Origin: JAAELZ01 sp965237995
Lineage (GTDB): Bacteria; Pseudomonadota; Gammaproteobacteria; Arenicellales; Poriferihabitantaceae
DNA length: 64,000 bases
Assembly: GCA_965237995.1 (NCBI GenBank)
Contig: CBDEGO010000004.1
Coordinates: 62,001 to 126,000 of the forward strand
Reading direction: 5' to 3'
Below the pieces are notes generated by a model. It was given only the letters and a program-made list of their open reading frames with translations, was not told the origin of the DNA and made no database searches. Made by a program: the position numbers and the translations under genes. The stretch's first letter is position 1. The number at the start of each line of letters is the position of its first letter. This document shows, piece after piece, positions 8,251 to 16,978 of this stretch.

Positions 8251-10140
8251 TTATTGGCCGCGTTGAAACCACTTGTCTAAATCGTCTATGCTGACCGACA
8301 CCCAAGTCGGGCGACCATGATTACACTGACCTGAGCGCTCGACCACCTCCATATCACGCAATAAAGCGTTCATTTCTGGCAGACTCAACTGGCGATTCGC
8401 ACGTACTGCTCCGTGGCAGGCCTTAGTCGATAATATTTCGTGAATTTGCGCTTCTATGCGGTCACTTTCGCCAAGCGCATCTAAGTCGGCCAATACATCA
8501 TGAATTAATTCAGGCAGATTAGTTTTTGCAAGTATGTCTGGCACTTGTCTTAGCACTAACTCAGAGTCAGAAATAAAATCAAGTTCTAAACCCATTGCTC
8601 TAAAGTGAACTAAGTGTTGTTGTGCAGTATTTACTTCTGTCGGACTTAAAGCAATCTGTACAGGTACCAATAAAGGCTGACAAGCAATGGAATCGCTAGC
8701 CAACTCTGCCTTCATCGCTTCGTATTTAATGCGTTCATGCGCAGCGTGCATATCGACCAAAATCAGTCCGTCTTTAGATTCCGCTAAAATGTAAATACCT
8801 TTAAGCTGCGCCAAGGCAAAACCTAAAGGAGGAATATTTTGCTCATTAGCAGCTACATCCTCTTGTTGAAAAGCCAACTCAGAAGTTCCTTGATTGAATG
8901 GCTCTGACGCGGTATTAACGCCTTCTCCACGCAAGCCGCCATCAGGGTGCAAGGCATCATAGGCAGCCATCTGTTCATTTGCATCAAACTTAAAAGCGCC
9001 TTGCTTAGCCGGTGTCTGCCGATAAGAGGCGTAGTTACTTAAGGGTGACGTAGCTATACTTTGAGCAAACCCTTGTTGGTTTTGCGAGCTTTGGCCTAAC
9101 GACGCTTGTGCTGGAGGCACGTTATTGCCAGGACGAACATCCGCAATGAGTTTATTTAAACTGCGGTAGATAAAATCATGTACACGTCGCGTATCTTTAA
9201 ACCGTACTTCGGTTTTTGATGGGTGCACATTCACATCAACCTCAGCTGGATCGATTTGTAGATACAAGACAAAGGCAGGATGACGCCCCGCATAGAGCAC
9301 ATCAGCGTATGCGCGCTTAACCGCGTGCGCAATTAGCGGGTCTTTAATCGCGCGACCATTTACAAAGAAGTACTGTAAATCTCGTTGGCTACGTGAAAAA
9401 GTAGGTAATGCAACCCAACCGCTTAGCGACAATCCATTTTGCTCGTCAGAAAATCGTAAGGTGTTTTGCTGAAACTCAGCACCACAAAGTGCTTTGATCC
9501 GCGCATCTTGCAGCTGTTCGGTGCCAGCAACTTCACAATCTATATTTTGCTTACCATTATGACTTAGCTTAAAAGCGACATCGAATCGAGACAGCGCCAA
9601 GCGGCGAATATTTTGATCAATATATTTGTACTCGGTTGCTTCAGTACGCAAAAACTTACGCCTCGCAGGGGTATTGTAGAACAAGTCTTGAACCGTAATA
9701 GTGGTGCCATCATCGCGCGCTATCGGTTTAGGTTCAGCAAGCATTTCCCCTCCGTAGCACGCTAGTTCATAACCCGAGTCAGCAGAAGCCACCTTGGAAC
9801 TTAAGGTTAGTTTTGATACGGCAGCAATGCTCGGTAGTGCTTCGCCGCGAAATCCTAAACTCATAATGGAGTATAGGTCATCAAAAGACTTGAGCTTGCT
9901 AGTTGCATGTCGCGATAAGGCCAAATGCAATTGTTCTTTGGCGATACCCACTCCATTGTCTGACACCTTCACTAACTGCAGTCCGCCATTGTCTACTTCG
10001 ATGTCGATCTTGGTTGCATCAGCATCTAAGCTATTTTCTAATAACTCTTTCAGCAATGAAGCAGGCCGCTCGATCACCTCTCCCGCTGCAATCTGGTTGA
10101 TTAAGCGGTCGTCTAAAAGCTGAATTACACGTTCACTCAT
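8251..10140 (-). CDS. mutL: DNA mismatch repair protein MutL (endonuclease-type)
   Basis: GHKL ATPase that couples MutS mismatch recognition to strand removal. 629 residues. The N-terminal ATPase motifs are complete: RLINQIAAGEV, ENSLDADATKI, DNGVGI, TSKL and GFRGEALPSI. A variable linker (about 340-430) leads to the C-terminal dimerisation domain. That domain holds DMHAAHERIKYE, matching the endonuclease-type DxHA-x2-E-x4-E pattern, and a late CNHGRPTW metal-site motif. Endonuclease MutLs occur in bacteria without MutH, so strand discrimination may not depend on dam/MutH here. The start shares ATGA with the amidase stop. Confidence 0.97.
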   Translation of the reverse strand: MSERVIQLLDDRLINQIAAGEVIERPASLLKELLENSLDADATKIDIEVDNGGLQLVKVSDNGVGIAKEQLHLALSRHATSKLKSFDDLYSIMSLGFRGEALPSIAAVSKLTLSSKVASADSGYELACYGGEMLAEPKPIARDDGTTITVQDLFYNTPARRKFLRTEATEYKYIDQNIRRLALSRFDVAFKLSHNGKQNIDCEVAGTEQLQDARIKALCGAEFQQNTLRFSDEQNGLSLSGWVALPTFSRSQRDLQYFFVNGRAIKDPLIAHAVKRAYADVLYAGRHPAFVLYLQIDPAEVDVNVHPSKTEVRFKDTRRVHDFIYRSLNKLIADVRPGNNVPPAQASLGQSSQNQQGFAQSIATSPLSNYASYRQTPAKQGAFKFDANEQMAAYDALHPDGGLRGEGVNTASEPFNQGTSELAFQQEDVAANEQNIPPLGFALAQLKGIYILAESKDGLILVDMHAAHERIKYEAMKAELASDSIACQPLLVPVQIALSPTEVNTAQQHLVHFRAMGLELDFISDSELVLRQVPDILAKTNLPELIHDVLADLDALGESDRIEAQIHEILSTKACHGAVRANRQLSLPEMNALLRDMEVVERSGQCNHGRPTWVSVSIDDLDKWFQRGQ

Positions 10141-11351
10141 GGCGCCATCCTAGCAGAAAGAGTAGGTGATTTTTTAACGAAATGACTCACTCCGTTTAGA
10201 ATAGCGCTAGCCAGTTTATCTTGATGCTTAGCGCTGCGTAACAACCGTTCTTCATTAGGGTTGGTGATGAATGCAGTCTCGACCAATATCGACGGAATAT
10301 CAGGTGACTTAAGCACCACAAACCCTGCTTTCTCAACATTTCTCTTATGCACCTTGCCGATTTTTTTCAGCTCACTCAACACCGAGTTAGCGAACACAAT
10401 ACTTTCGTGATTGGTATTGGTCATCGACATATCTAATAGAACTTCCGCCACGGTTTCATCTCGGTCTGCTAAGCTAACACCACCGGCTAAGTCAGCCGCG
10501 TTCTCCTTATCGGCTAACCATCGCGCCTCTTCACTTGATGCGCCCTTTGAAGATAGCGTATAAACAGAAGAGCCTCGCGCTTTTGCTGACCGAAAGCCAT
10601 CGGCGTGAATTGAGATAAACAAGTCAGCGGGATGCGGCCCTTTACTCCGTGCAAGGCCAATTCGCTTGCGTAATGAAATAAAGTAATCTCCATCTCGGGT
10701 TAAAAATGCCTGCATATTTGGCTGTGCATCAATCTTCGCTTTTAATCGTTTAGCAATCGCCAACACGATGTTCTTTTCTCTGCTACGCTTACCTAAGGCG
10801 CCTGTATCTTCACCACCGTGCCCTGCGTCGATTGCTACAATAAGCGGCCCGCGCGTTTGCGACGTTAGCGCAGTACTCTTATTTGATGAGGCTGCACCGC
10901 TTGTAGCGGGTTTATTATTGTTGGCAGGCTGGGCGGTATTTGTTTTAACGCCGCCTTTGGCAGTGACATCAAATACTAATCGGTAATTATAATTAGCTAC
11001 TGGTTTAAGTAAAAAGGTGGCGATATCCACCGATTTTTTCAAATCTAGCACCAATCTTGTTACCCCTTTTTTTGGCGTACCTAATCTAAACCGACTTAAG
11101 TATTGCCCCGTATTAGCAGTAGGCACTTTACTTAGATTAGTAGATTGATACAGATCCACCACAAACCGAGCAGGGTTATCCAAGAAGAACGTTTTGTAGG
11201 AAGGTTTGCTGGTGAAATCGAGTACCACTCTTGAGCTATCTGGCGAATGCCATACGCGGATATCTTTCAATTGCGTTTGGGCAGCGCTAACGCCAAATGA
11301 ACACCATACTAATAAACAAAATAGTACCTTACGCAATAGTTGTATGCGCAT
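10137..11351 (-). CDS. N-acetylmuramoyl-L-alanine amidase (AmiC/AmiB type)
   Basis: Periplasmic zinc amidase that cleaves the septal peptidoglycan cross-link between MurNAc and L-Ala during daughter-cell separation. 404 residues: signal peptide (about 1-24), AMIN domain (about 27-130, VRVWHSPDSSRVVLD-like start), a low-complexity Asn/Thr/Ser linker (about 133-166), then Amidase_3 with the zinc motifs IDAGHGGEDTGA, SIHADG and the catalytic Glu in ILVETAFITN. It lies between tsaE and mutL, the usual gammaproteobacterial order, and overlaps mutL by 4 bases. The gene is amiC- or amiB-like; I leave the letter open. Confidence 0.95.
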   Translation of the reverse strand: MRIQLLRKVLFCLLVWCSFGVSAAQTQLKDIRVWHSPDSSRVVLDFTSKPSYKTFFLDNPARFVVDLYQSTNLSKVPTANTGQYLSRFRLGTPKKGVTRLVLDLKKSVDIATFLLKPVANYNYRLVFDVTAKGGVKTNTAQPANNNKPATSGAASSNKSTALTSQTRGPLIVAIDAGHGGEDTGALGKRSREKNIVLAIAKRLKAKIDAQPNMQAFLTRDGDYFISLRKRIGLARSKGPHPADLFISIHADGFRSAKARGSSVYTLSSKGASSEEARWLADKENAADLAGGVSLADRDETVAEVLLDMSMTNTNHESIVFANSVLSELKKIGKVHKRNVEKAGFVVLKSPDIPSILVETAFITNPNEERLLRSAKHQDKLASAILNGVSHFVKKSPTLSARMAP

Positions 11352-11533
11352 TAGGCGCTTATCGATTTTGAATAAATTGCTTGAGGGGCCACTTGTTTGG
11401 GTAATTAATTTAGGATTTGATCAGGGTGCGAATTATACGTCTTAAGCAGACCAGCATTAGGCTAGGTTCTATTTATTTTCTTTACACGTTGAGTGTTAAA
11501 CACCAAGGGTAGATTACAAATTACAGTGTTGCC

Positions 11534-11977
11534 TTAAGCCAATTTTTGCTTTTCTACTTGTATGCTCACACGCCGACCAACAATAAGGTGCTCGATGGTC
11601 ACTTGTATATCTGGGTCGGGCACTAATCCCTGCGCTCGATACGGCCATTCGATCAGGCAAACACTATTTGCATCGAATAAATCCCGTGCGCCGATGGCTT
11701 CTAGTTCATCCGAAGACTCTAATCGATACAAATCAAAGTGATGCACGTGATAAGCAGGCAACTCATAGCTTTCTATTAGTGTATAGGTAGGACTGTTAAC
11801 AGAGCCTGTATAGCCAAGCAATTTAAGTAATGCGCGAATAAGTGTCGTCTTCCCAGCTCCTAAATTGCCTTCAAAATAAATCACATCACCGGGTTCCAAT
11901 AAAGGCGCTAGTTGCTCAGCATAAGCCGCCATTGCCTCTTCATCGGCTAAATAACTAGGCTCTGAAAATTGTTCCAC
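11534..11977 (-). CDS. tsaE: tRNA threonylcarbamoyladenosine biosynthesis ATPase TsaE
   Basis: ATPase partner of TsaD/TsaB in making t6A37 of ANN-reading tRNAs. 147 residues. Walker A GNLGAGKTTLIRALL lies near 37-51; VNSPTYTLIESY and HHFDLYRL follow, and LIEWPYRA is the Walker B-like region. The start is GTG. It is divergent from queG, the two starts lying 75 bases apart, and is followed by the amidase and mutL as in E. coli (tsaE-amiB-mutL-miaA). Confidence 0.96.
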   Translation of the reverse strand: MEQFSEPSYLADEEAMAAYAEQLAPLLEPGDVIYFEGNLGAGKTTLIRALLKLLGYTGSVNSPTYTLIESYELPAYHVHHFDLYRLESSDELEAIGARDLFDANSVCLIEWPYRAQGLVPDPDIQVTIEHLIVGRRVSIQVEKQKLA

Positions 11978-12052
11978 TATTGCAATACCTTGGTTCCAAA
12001 AAATAAAATTGACCTGCGAAATCCCGCCGGATCAAGCTATATTATAAGACTT

Positions 12053-13159
12053 ATGAATGTTTGTGCAAAACCGCTCTCACCAGACCAACTACTCGCTGAG
12101 ATTAAAGCAGAATCGACTCGATTAGGGTTTGACGCGCTTGGAGTTTCAGATATCGACTTATCAAGCGCTGAAGCGCAATTGCTAGAGTGGTTGAACAAAG
12201 GGTTTCACGGCGAAATGGATTATATGCAACGTCATGGGCCCCGTAGAAGTCGGCCAGACGAACTGGTGCCTGGCACCGTCAGCGTCATAAGCGTGAGAAT
12301 GAATTATCTTACTCAACAACAAGATAGCGCGATAGACATGCTGGGCCAGCCCGAAAAAGCGTATATTTCAAGATATGCGCTTGGCCGTGATTATCATAAA
12401 TTAATGAGAAACCGTCTGGCAAAATTAGCAAAACACATTGAACAACTCATCGGACATTTGGGTTATCGGGTTTTTACCGATAGCGCGCCGGTATTAGAAA
12501 AACCCATTGCGGCAAAGGCAGGGTTAGGTTGGGTTGGCAAGCACTCTAATATTTTGTGTAGGGAAGAAGGCTCTTGGTTCTTTCTAGGTGAAATATATGT
12601 CGACATCCCGCTACCACATAATCAGCCTGAACGTGACCATTGCGGTGATTGCACCAAGTGCATCGATGTTTGCCCTACGCGCGCTATTGTTGCTCCATAC
12701 GTCGTCGACGCTCGACGATGCATTTCTTACTTAACAATAGAATATCACGGCGTTATACCCGAAGAGTTTCGCAAGCCGATGGGCAATAGAATCTATGGTT
12801 GCGACGACTGCCAGCTTTTTTGCCCATGGAATCGTTTTGCTCAACAAAGCAATGAAATAGATTACAAACCTCGCCATGGTATAGATGATGTTGAGTTATT
12901 GAGCTTGTTTAGCTGGACTGAAAATGATTTTCTAACTCGGTTTGAAGGCTCCCCCATTCGCCGCATTGGTTACCAAAGTTGGTTACGAAATATAGCCATT
13001 GCGATGGGCAATGCCCCTGGGAATACTCACATACTAAACGCACTTAAGTTGAAGTTAAGCGGCGGCAGTCAATTAGTCGCTGAGCACATCAATTGGGCGA
13101 TTGACCAGCAACAAACGAAATTAAATCTGGCTATAAATAAAGATACAGAGACGGCCTGA
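12053..13159 (+). CDS. queG: Epoxyqueuosine reductase
   Basis: Cobalamin and Fe-S enzyme that reduces epoxyqueuosine to queuosine in tRNA. I chose ATG 12053 (MNVCAKPLSPDQ) rather than the upstream ATG at 11969, because the extra 28 residues do not resemble the family and would overlap tsaE. This gives 368 residues. The core has RYALGRDYHKLMR and DSAPVLEKPIAAKAGLGWVGK, and then two 4Fe-4S motifs, CGDCTKCIDVCP and CDDCQLFCPWN. A C-terminal HEAT-like tail follows. It is divergent from tsaE, another tRNA-modification gene. Confidence 0.95.
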   Translation: MNVCAKPLSPDQLLAEIKAESTRLGFDALGVSDIDLSSAEAQLLEWLNKGFHGEMDYMQRHGPRRSRPDELVPGTVSVISVRMNYLTQQQDSAIDMLGQPEKAYISRYALGRDYHKLMRNRLAKLAKHIEQLIGHLGYRVFTDSAPVLEKPIAAKAGLGWVGKHSNILCREEGSWFFLGEIYVDIPLPHNQPERDHCGDCTKCIDVCPTRAIVAPYVVDARRCISYLTIEYHGVIPEEFRKPMGNRIYGCDDCQLFCPWNRFAQQSNEIDYKPRHGIDDVELLSLFSWTENDFLTRFEGSPIRRIGYQSWLRNIAIAMGNAPGNTHILNALKLKLSGGSQLVAEHINWAIDQQQTKLNLAINKDTETA

Positions 13160-13319
13160 TTGTGCATAATCTGTGACTACTAGTCGTCACTTAATTAGGT
13201 ACTAGAAACAGCTTCACTTAAGCATTGCCATTTCCAGTAAATCAATTATCGCAGTCAAGCAGTTAGACTATCACCCGAGCACACCTGAAAAGCCACCCAG
13301 AATATAGAACCAGATACCT

Positions 13320-13721
13320 ATGTTACTCAGCGCAAGATTTATTGATTTTGTGTGTTTTCTAGCAAACACAATTGAAGGCCATACGTTTTCGATTAACGAG
13401 CAAGCTAAAGAACTCAATGAGCTATTTGATCAAAACTCTATTCATTATGCTCTTACGAGACAGGTGCTTGCTGATATATACAAAGCGCATCAATGCCAGA
13501 ACCTTCGGCAAGCTATTAAGCCGTTTAACGTGCTCGATATTTTAGGGCAAACCAGAGGACAGTTACTCGACAAAAAGGGAGATATCGACCAAATTAACCT
13601 GATTGACCGAATGGGCGAATTAACCGTGGAGTATTTTCAAATTCGAATCCCGATAAAGCCATCAGTTAAACCTAAAGGCGCTCGAATTATTCCGTATAAG
13701 GGAACGACTAAATATACTTAG
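13320..13721 (+). CDS. Hypothetical protein
   Basis: 133 residues with no family I recognise. The first 20 residues are mildly hydrophobic (LLSARFIDFVCFLANTI) but lack a clear signal peptide. A charged helical middle is followed by a basic Pro/Lys-rich tail (RIPIKPSVKPKGARIIPYK). No strong ribosome site precedes the ATG. It is convergent with the DUF3501 gene, 27 bases away. The 160 bases between queG and this ORF hold nothing obvious. It may be a lineage-specific gene; composition looks protein-like, but reality is not certain. Confidence 0.5.
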   Translation: MLLSARFIDFVCFLANTIEGHTFSINEQAKELNELFDQNSIHYALTRQVLADIYKAHQCQNLRQAIKPFNVLDILGQTRGQLLDKKGDIDQINLIDRMGELTVEYFQIRIPIKPSVKPKGARIIPYKGTTKYT

Positions 13722-13748
13722 ATGGAACCAAAACTCGATCAAATAACC

Positions 13749-14354
13749 TTAGTGCAACTGACTACTCGACACCAGTTCAAGGTCCGCCGTTAACGAAGTC
13801 TGAGACGCTTCACTGATAGGGTTTAATTCTTGCGTGTACACGGGCAAGTCACAGCCCATTGAGATGGCTTCACCAGCACTCAAAGCCGCTATCATTTCGC
13901 TACTAAGCTCAAATCGCATAAAGTGTACGGCAGATGTTTTATCTTCTGTCTCTCGCTCTAAGTCCTCATTGCAAATAGGGTTGACTTTGGAGTGCTGCCC
14001 TACTCTTACCCAAACTGCTTTTTCGATTCCAATAAATTGCGCTAACTTTTCACGCCGTACGCTCTCGTCAGGGAACTCAATCATAAACGTTGCTTTCCAA
14101 TTACTGCCATCCGGTATCATCGGATTGTAAGTTTCAAGCTCTTCATTGATACCATCAGCATCAAATATTTTCTCGATGCGTAACATCTCTTGTATTTGAT
14201 ACTGCACCGTCATTCTATCTTCAAAATACAAGGTTGCATTTGGCCCAATAGGGATATGTCGATCAGCTTTATGCGCCATCACCTGCTGACGATAGTCTTT
14301 ACGCATATCTGAATATTGCTCTAATGAAAATAAATCAGCTCGGGTCAATTTCAT
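13749..14354 (-). CDS. DUF3501 family protein
   Basis: 201 residues matching the DUF3501 pattern: start LTRADLFSLEQYSDMRKDYR, a conserved RHIPIGPNATLYFEDRMTVQYQIQEMLRIEKI core, and FMRFELS near the end. Its biochemical role is not known. It is the last gene of a minus-strand set with an Fe-S CCG protein 17 bases upstream and a rubrerythrin before that. These three families recur together in proteobacterial genomes, which points to shared work in peroxide or sulfur redox chemistry (inference). No membrane segment or signal peptide is visible. Confidence 0.88.
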   Translation of the reverse strand: MKLTRADLFSLEQYSDMRKDYRQQVMAHKADRHIPIGPNATLYFEDRMTVQYQIQEMLRIEKIFDADGINEELETYNPMIPDGSNWKATFMIEFPDESVRREKLAQFIGIEKAVWVRVGQHSKVNPICNEDLERETEDKTSAVHFMRFELSSEMIAALSAGEAISMGCDLPVYTQELNPISEASQTSLTADLELVSSSQLH

Positions 14355-14371
14355 AGGTATCTGTTTATAAA

Positions 14372-15694
14372 TTAAATCGCGTACGCTTTGCGCAGCATAG
14401 AAATTGGGTGCGCCATTGGAATGGACGAATCACCTAGAACATCTTCAATGTGGTGCCCTGCGATCGCGCAATCACTGCCGTAGATATCAACTTCCCCTGT
14501 TTTAACTTTATTGGCTACCGGACGGCAAATTTTCACCGATGCGGCGCGCGACTCTTCTTTGACGGCATACGTTCCATCATGACCAGAACACCGATCTGCT
14601 GTCTTGACAGTGGTTTCTTGCACCAACTCCAACACTTCTTTGGTTTTAGGACCAATGTTCTGTACTCGTTGATGACAGGCGGAGTGCAAAAGCACATTAC
14701 CTAAGGGATGAGAAAAATCAGTTTTCAGTACACCTGCTTTATGGCGCAACATTAGATATTCGAACGGGTCGTAAATTGCATTCTTGACGTTTTGTACTTG
14801 TGCGTCATCAGGATACATTAATGGTAGCTCTTGCCGAAACATCAACGCACAGGAAGGAACCGGCGCCATAATATCCCAGCCATCTTGTACCCATTTATCA
14901 AGTTCAGGAATATTGGCTTCTTTGGCTTTGGCCACCGCAGCTAAATTACCTAACTCATATTTAGGCATACCACAGCATTGCTCTTTGTCGACTAAAGCCA
15001 CTTCAATTCCGTTATGCTGAAGTACTGCAATCAAATCACGGCCTAAATCAGGCTCGTTATAATTACCGTAACACGTCGCGAATATAGCCACTTTCCCAGT
15101 GGTTTCGCCTGCGGGTACAGGTTCTACCTCGAAGGGCTGAATTTTCGTATTGCGCAGTTTTTTAGACGAGTACGCAGGCAGGTGCGCATCCGCCGAGATG
15201 CCAATGGCTTTTTCCATGCCCTTACGGATAGACGAATTATTATTGGCTGCATTCACTACGTTCACAACCACCGGAATACTTGCTAGTTTTCCAATGTTAT
15301 CTGTGCTGGTAATGACCTTATCACGCAGCTTTGTATCGCCTTTTTTATATTTTATCGCTTTAGCGCGTAGCATGATATGTGGGAAATCTATGTTCCACTC
15401 ATGCGGAGGTGTATACGGACATTTTGTCATATAACACAAATCACACATATAGCACTCATCTACCACTTTCCAGTAGTCTTTTTTATCAACGCCATCTACT
15501 TCAAATGTTGATGACTCATCAACCAAATCAAATAATGTGGGGAAAGAGTTACATAAACTCACGCACCGACGACAACCATGGCATAGGTCAAACACACGCT
15601 CTAATTCATTGAGACACTTTTCTTCGTCGTAGAATTCTTCTGTCTGCCACAGTAAGGCGTGACGCGTGGGTGGAGCTAAATTTCCTTCTTTCAT
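14372..15694 (-). CDS. Heterodisulfide reductase-related Fe-S protein (GlpC/HdrD-like)
   Basis: 440 residues. Two N-terminal ferredoxin-type motifs, C38-x2-C41-x2-C44-x3-C48 and C81-x2-C84-x2-C87-x4-C92, should bind 4Fe-4S clusters. Two Cys-rich CCG domains follow: ATCYGNY with CCGMPKYELG, and HSACHQRV with DRCSGHDG. This is the GlpC/HdrD/LutA-type layout used to pass electrons to or from disulfides or quinones. There are no membrane helices. It sits between rubrerythrin and DUF3501 genes, so it may be the electron donor for rubrerythrin peroxide reduction, or work on persulfides near the rhodanese; both are inference. Confidence 0.88.
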   Translation of the reverse strand: MKEGNLAPPTRHALLWQTEEFYDEEKCLNELERVFDLCHGCRRCVSLCNSFPTLFDLVDESSTFEVDGVDKKDYWKVVDECYMCDLCYMTKCPYTPPHEWNIDFPHIMLRAKAIKYKKGDTKLRDKVITSTDNIGKLASIPVVVNVVNAANNNSSIRKGMEKAIGISADAHLPAYSSKKLRNTKIQPFEVEPVPAGETTGKVAIFATCYGNYNEPDLGRDLIAVLQHNGIEVALVDKEQCCGMPKYELGNLAAVAKAKEANIPELDKWVQDGWDIMAPVPSCALMFRQELPLMYPDDAQVQNVKNAIYDPFEYLMLRHKAGVLKTDFSHPLGNVLLHSACHQRVQNIGPKTKEVLELVQETTVKTADRCSGHDGTYAVKEESRAASVKICRPVANKVKTGEVDIYGSDCAIAGHHIEDVLGDSSIPMAHPISMLRKAYAI

Positions 15695-15777
15695 GGTGTT
15701 AAATAAATGGCTGACAAAAACATAACCGCCCTACCAATTGCTTGATAGGGCAGCATGCAGAAACGCTTAAAACTCGA

Positions 15778-16197
15778 TTAAGAGTCTAGTTCGTCTAATG
15801 CTTTTTGAAAACGATTGGCGTGTGAGCGCTCAGCTTTCGCTAAGGTTTCGAACCAGTCGGCAATTTCGTCAAAGCCTTCATCGCGTGCAGTTTTAGCCAT
15901 GCCAGGGTACATATCTGTGTACTCATGGGTTTCGCCTGCAACTGCGGTTTTTAGGTTATCCGAACTTGCACCAAAAGGCATGCCTGTAGCAGGATCACCG
16001 CATTCTTCCAAATACTCTAGATGACCGTGCGCATGGCCAGTTTCACCTTCAGCCGTAGAACGAAATACGGCTGCAACGTCGTTGTAGCCTTCGACATCTG
16101 CTTTTGCAGCGAAATATAAATAACGGCGATTTGCCTGAGATTCGCCTGCGAAAGCGTCCTTCAGGTTTTGCTCGGTTTGTGAATCTTTTAATGACAT
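15778..16197 (-). CDS. Rubrerythrin (lacking the rubredoxin domain)
   Basis: Diiron four-helix-bundle peroxidase. I chose ATG 16197 (MSLKDSQTEQNLKDAF), which has a strong GGAG site 8 bases upstream, over an ATG 30 bases earlier; this gives 139 residues. Metal-ligand helices are visible: AFAGESQANRRYLYFA, EGETGHAHGHLE, AGETHEYTDMYP and KAERSHANRF. The C-terminal rubredoxin domain of classical rubrerythrins is absent, so it needs an external electron donor; the Fe-S protein gene about 80 bases downstream is the obvious candidate. It probably detoxifies peroxide. Confidence 0.93.
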   Translation of the reverse strand: MSLKDSQTEQNLKDAFAGESQANRRYLYFAAKADVEGYNDVAAVFRSTAEGETGHAHGHLEYLEECGDPATGMPFGASSDNLKTAVAGETHEYTDMYPGMAKTARDEGFDEIADWFETLAKAERSHANRFQKALDELDS

Positions 16198-16265
16198 GTT
16201 TATCTCCAAGAAAATAATTATCTTCAATCGTTAACAAAGGCTGTACAACCTGTTGATAACGTAAA

Positions 16266-16285
16266 TGCACTGAAAGTTCAGTACA
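16266..16285. promoter_or_regulatory. Palindrome between rubrerythrin and rhodanese genes
   Basis: A 20-base near-perfect palindrome with core ACTGAA-AG-TTCAGT, flanked by TG(C) and (A)CA. It lies in the divergent gap, 68 bases upstream of the rubrerythrin ATG. Its position and symmetry fit an operator for a dimeric regulator; the regulator is unknown. Confidence 0.35.
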
Positions 16286-16429
16286 CCAGAGAATATAACG
16301 CATCTGCATTAAACGCTCTAATTGATTGTATAGTTAATGTTAATTAATAAAATAGATCGTAACTTTATTAACAAAATCGAGTCTTATTCAATTAGTTATA
16401 CTTTAACCTCGCCCTGTTCCACACTGTAT

Positions 16430-16978
16430 ATGTATAAAAACCGTCGCACGTTTATTCAACTCATTGCCCTCTTGGCTTTTACTACGCCCGTTGCTGTTGG
16501 AGCAGATAGCTTAAGTAAGCTAGATAAAATTCACCTAGAAATAATAGAGGACTACCAAACTGTCGAACACGTCAGTGATTTACCGAGCACAAATGAGGGC
16601 GAGGAAGTCGTTTTAATAGACGTCAGAAAAGAGAACGAGTTTGCGGTCAGTCGAATTGACGGAGCGCTGCGCGTTTCGCCAAATATTTCAACTGCTGAGT
16701 TTCTGAGTCAATTCGGGCCTGATGCTGAAAATAAGACTTACGTATTTTATTGCTCGGTAGGGAGGCGATCATCTGAACTAATCAGTCGCGTCCAAGAAGG
16801 GTTATTAAGTGAAGGGGCTAACTCAATTCATAATTTGGAAGGAGGGATTTTCAAATGGCATAACCAAACCAAAGAGTTAGTTAACCAACATGGAGAAACC
16901 GACTATGTTCACCCATACAATTTTTGGTGGAAACGCTCGCTAAAGCGACCAGAAGCCGCAAGCTATGAACCCAAATAA
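16430..16978 (+). CDS. Exported rhodanese-like sulfurtransferase
   Basis: Rhodanese-domain protein that moves sulfane sulfur or senses thiols. I chose ATG 16430 because it places a signal peptide (MYKNRRTFIQLIALLAF, cleavage near VGA-DS) at the N-terminus; an ATG 93 bases upstream would bury it. The 182 residues include DVRKENEF (Asp64, Arg66) and the active-site loop with Cys108 in YCSVGRRS. The C-terminus is basic and aromatic (NFWWKRSLKRP). It is divergent from the rubrerythrin gene. No clear ribosome site is visible for either start. Confidence 0.82.
   Translation: MYKNRRTFIQLIALLAFTTPVAVGADSLSKLDKIHLEIIEDYQTVEHVSDLPSTNEGEEVVLIDVRKENEFAVSRIDGALRVSPNISTAEFLSQFGPDAENKTYVFYCSVGRRSSELISRVQEGLLSEGANSIHNLEGGIFKWHNQTKELVNQHGETDYVHPYNFWWKRSLKRPEAASYEPK

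Noticed and set aside
12009..12045. TTGACC and TATATT as a queG promoter
   Set aside because: The spacer is 23 bases, too long for sigma-70.
11969..12052. N-terminal extension of queG from ATG 11969
   Set aside because: It overlaps tsaE and encodes residues unlike the family; ATG 12053 gives the expected N-terminus.
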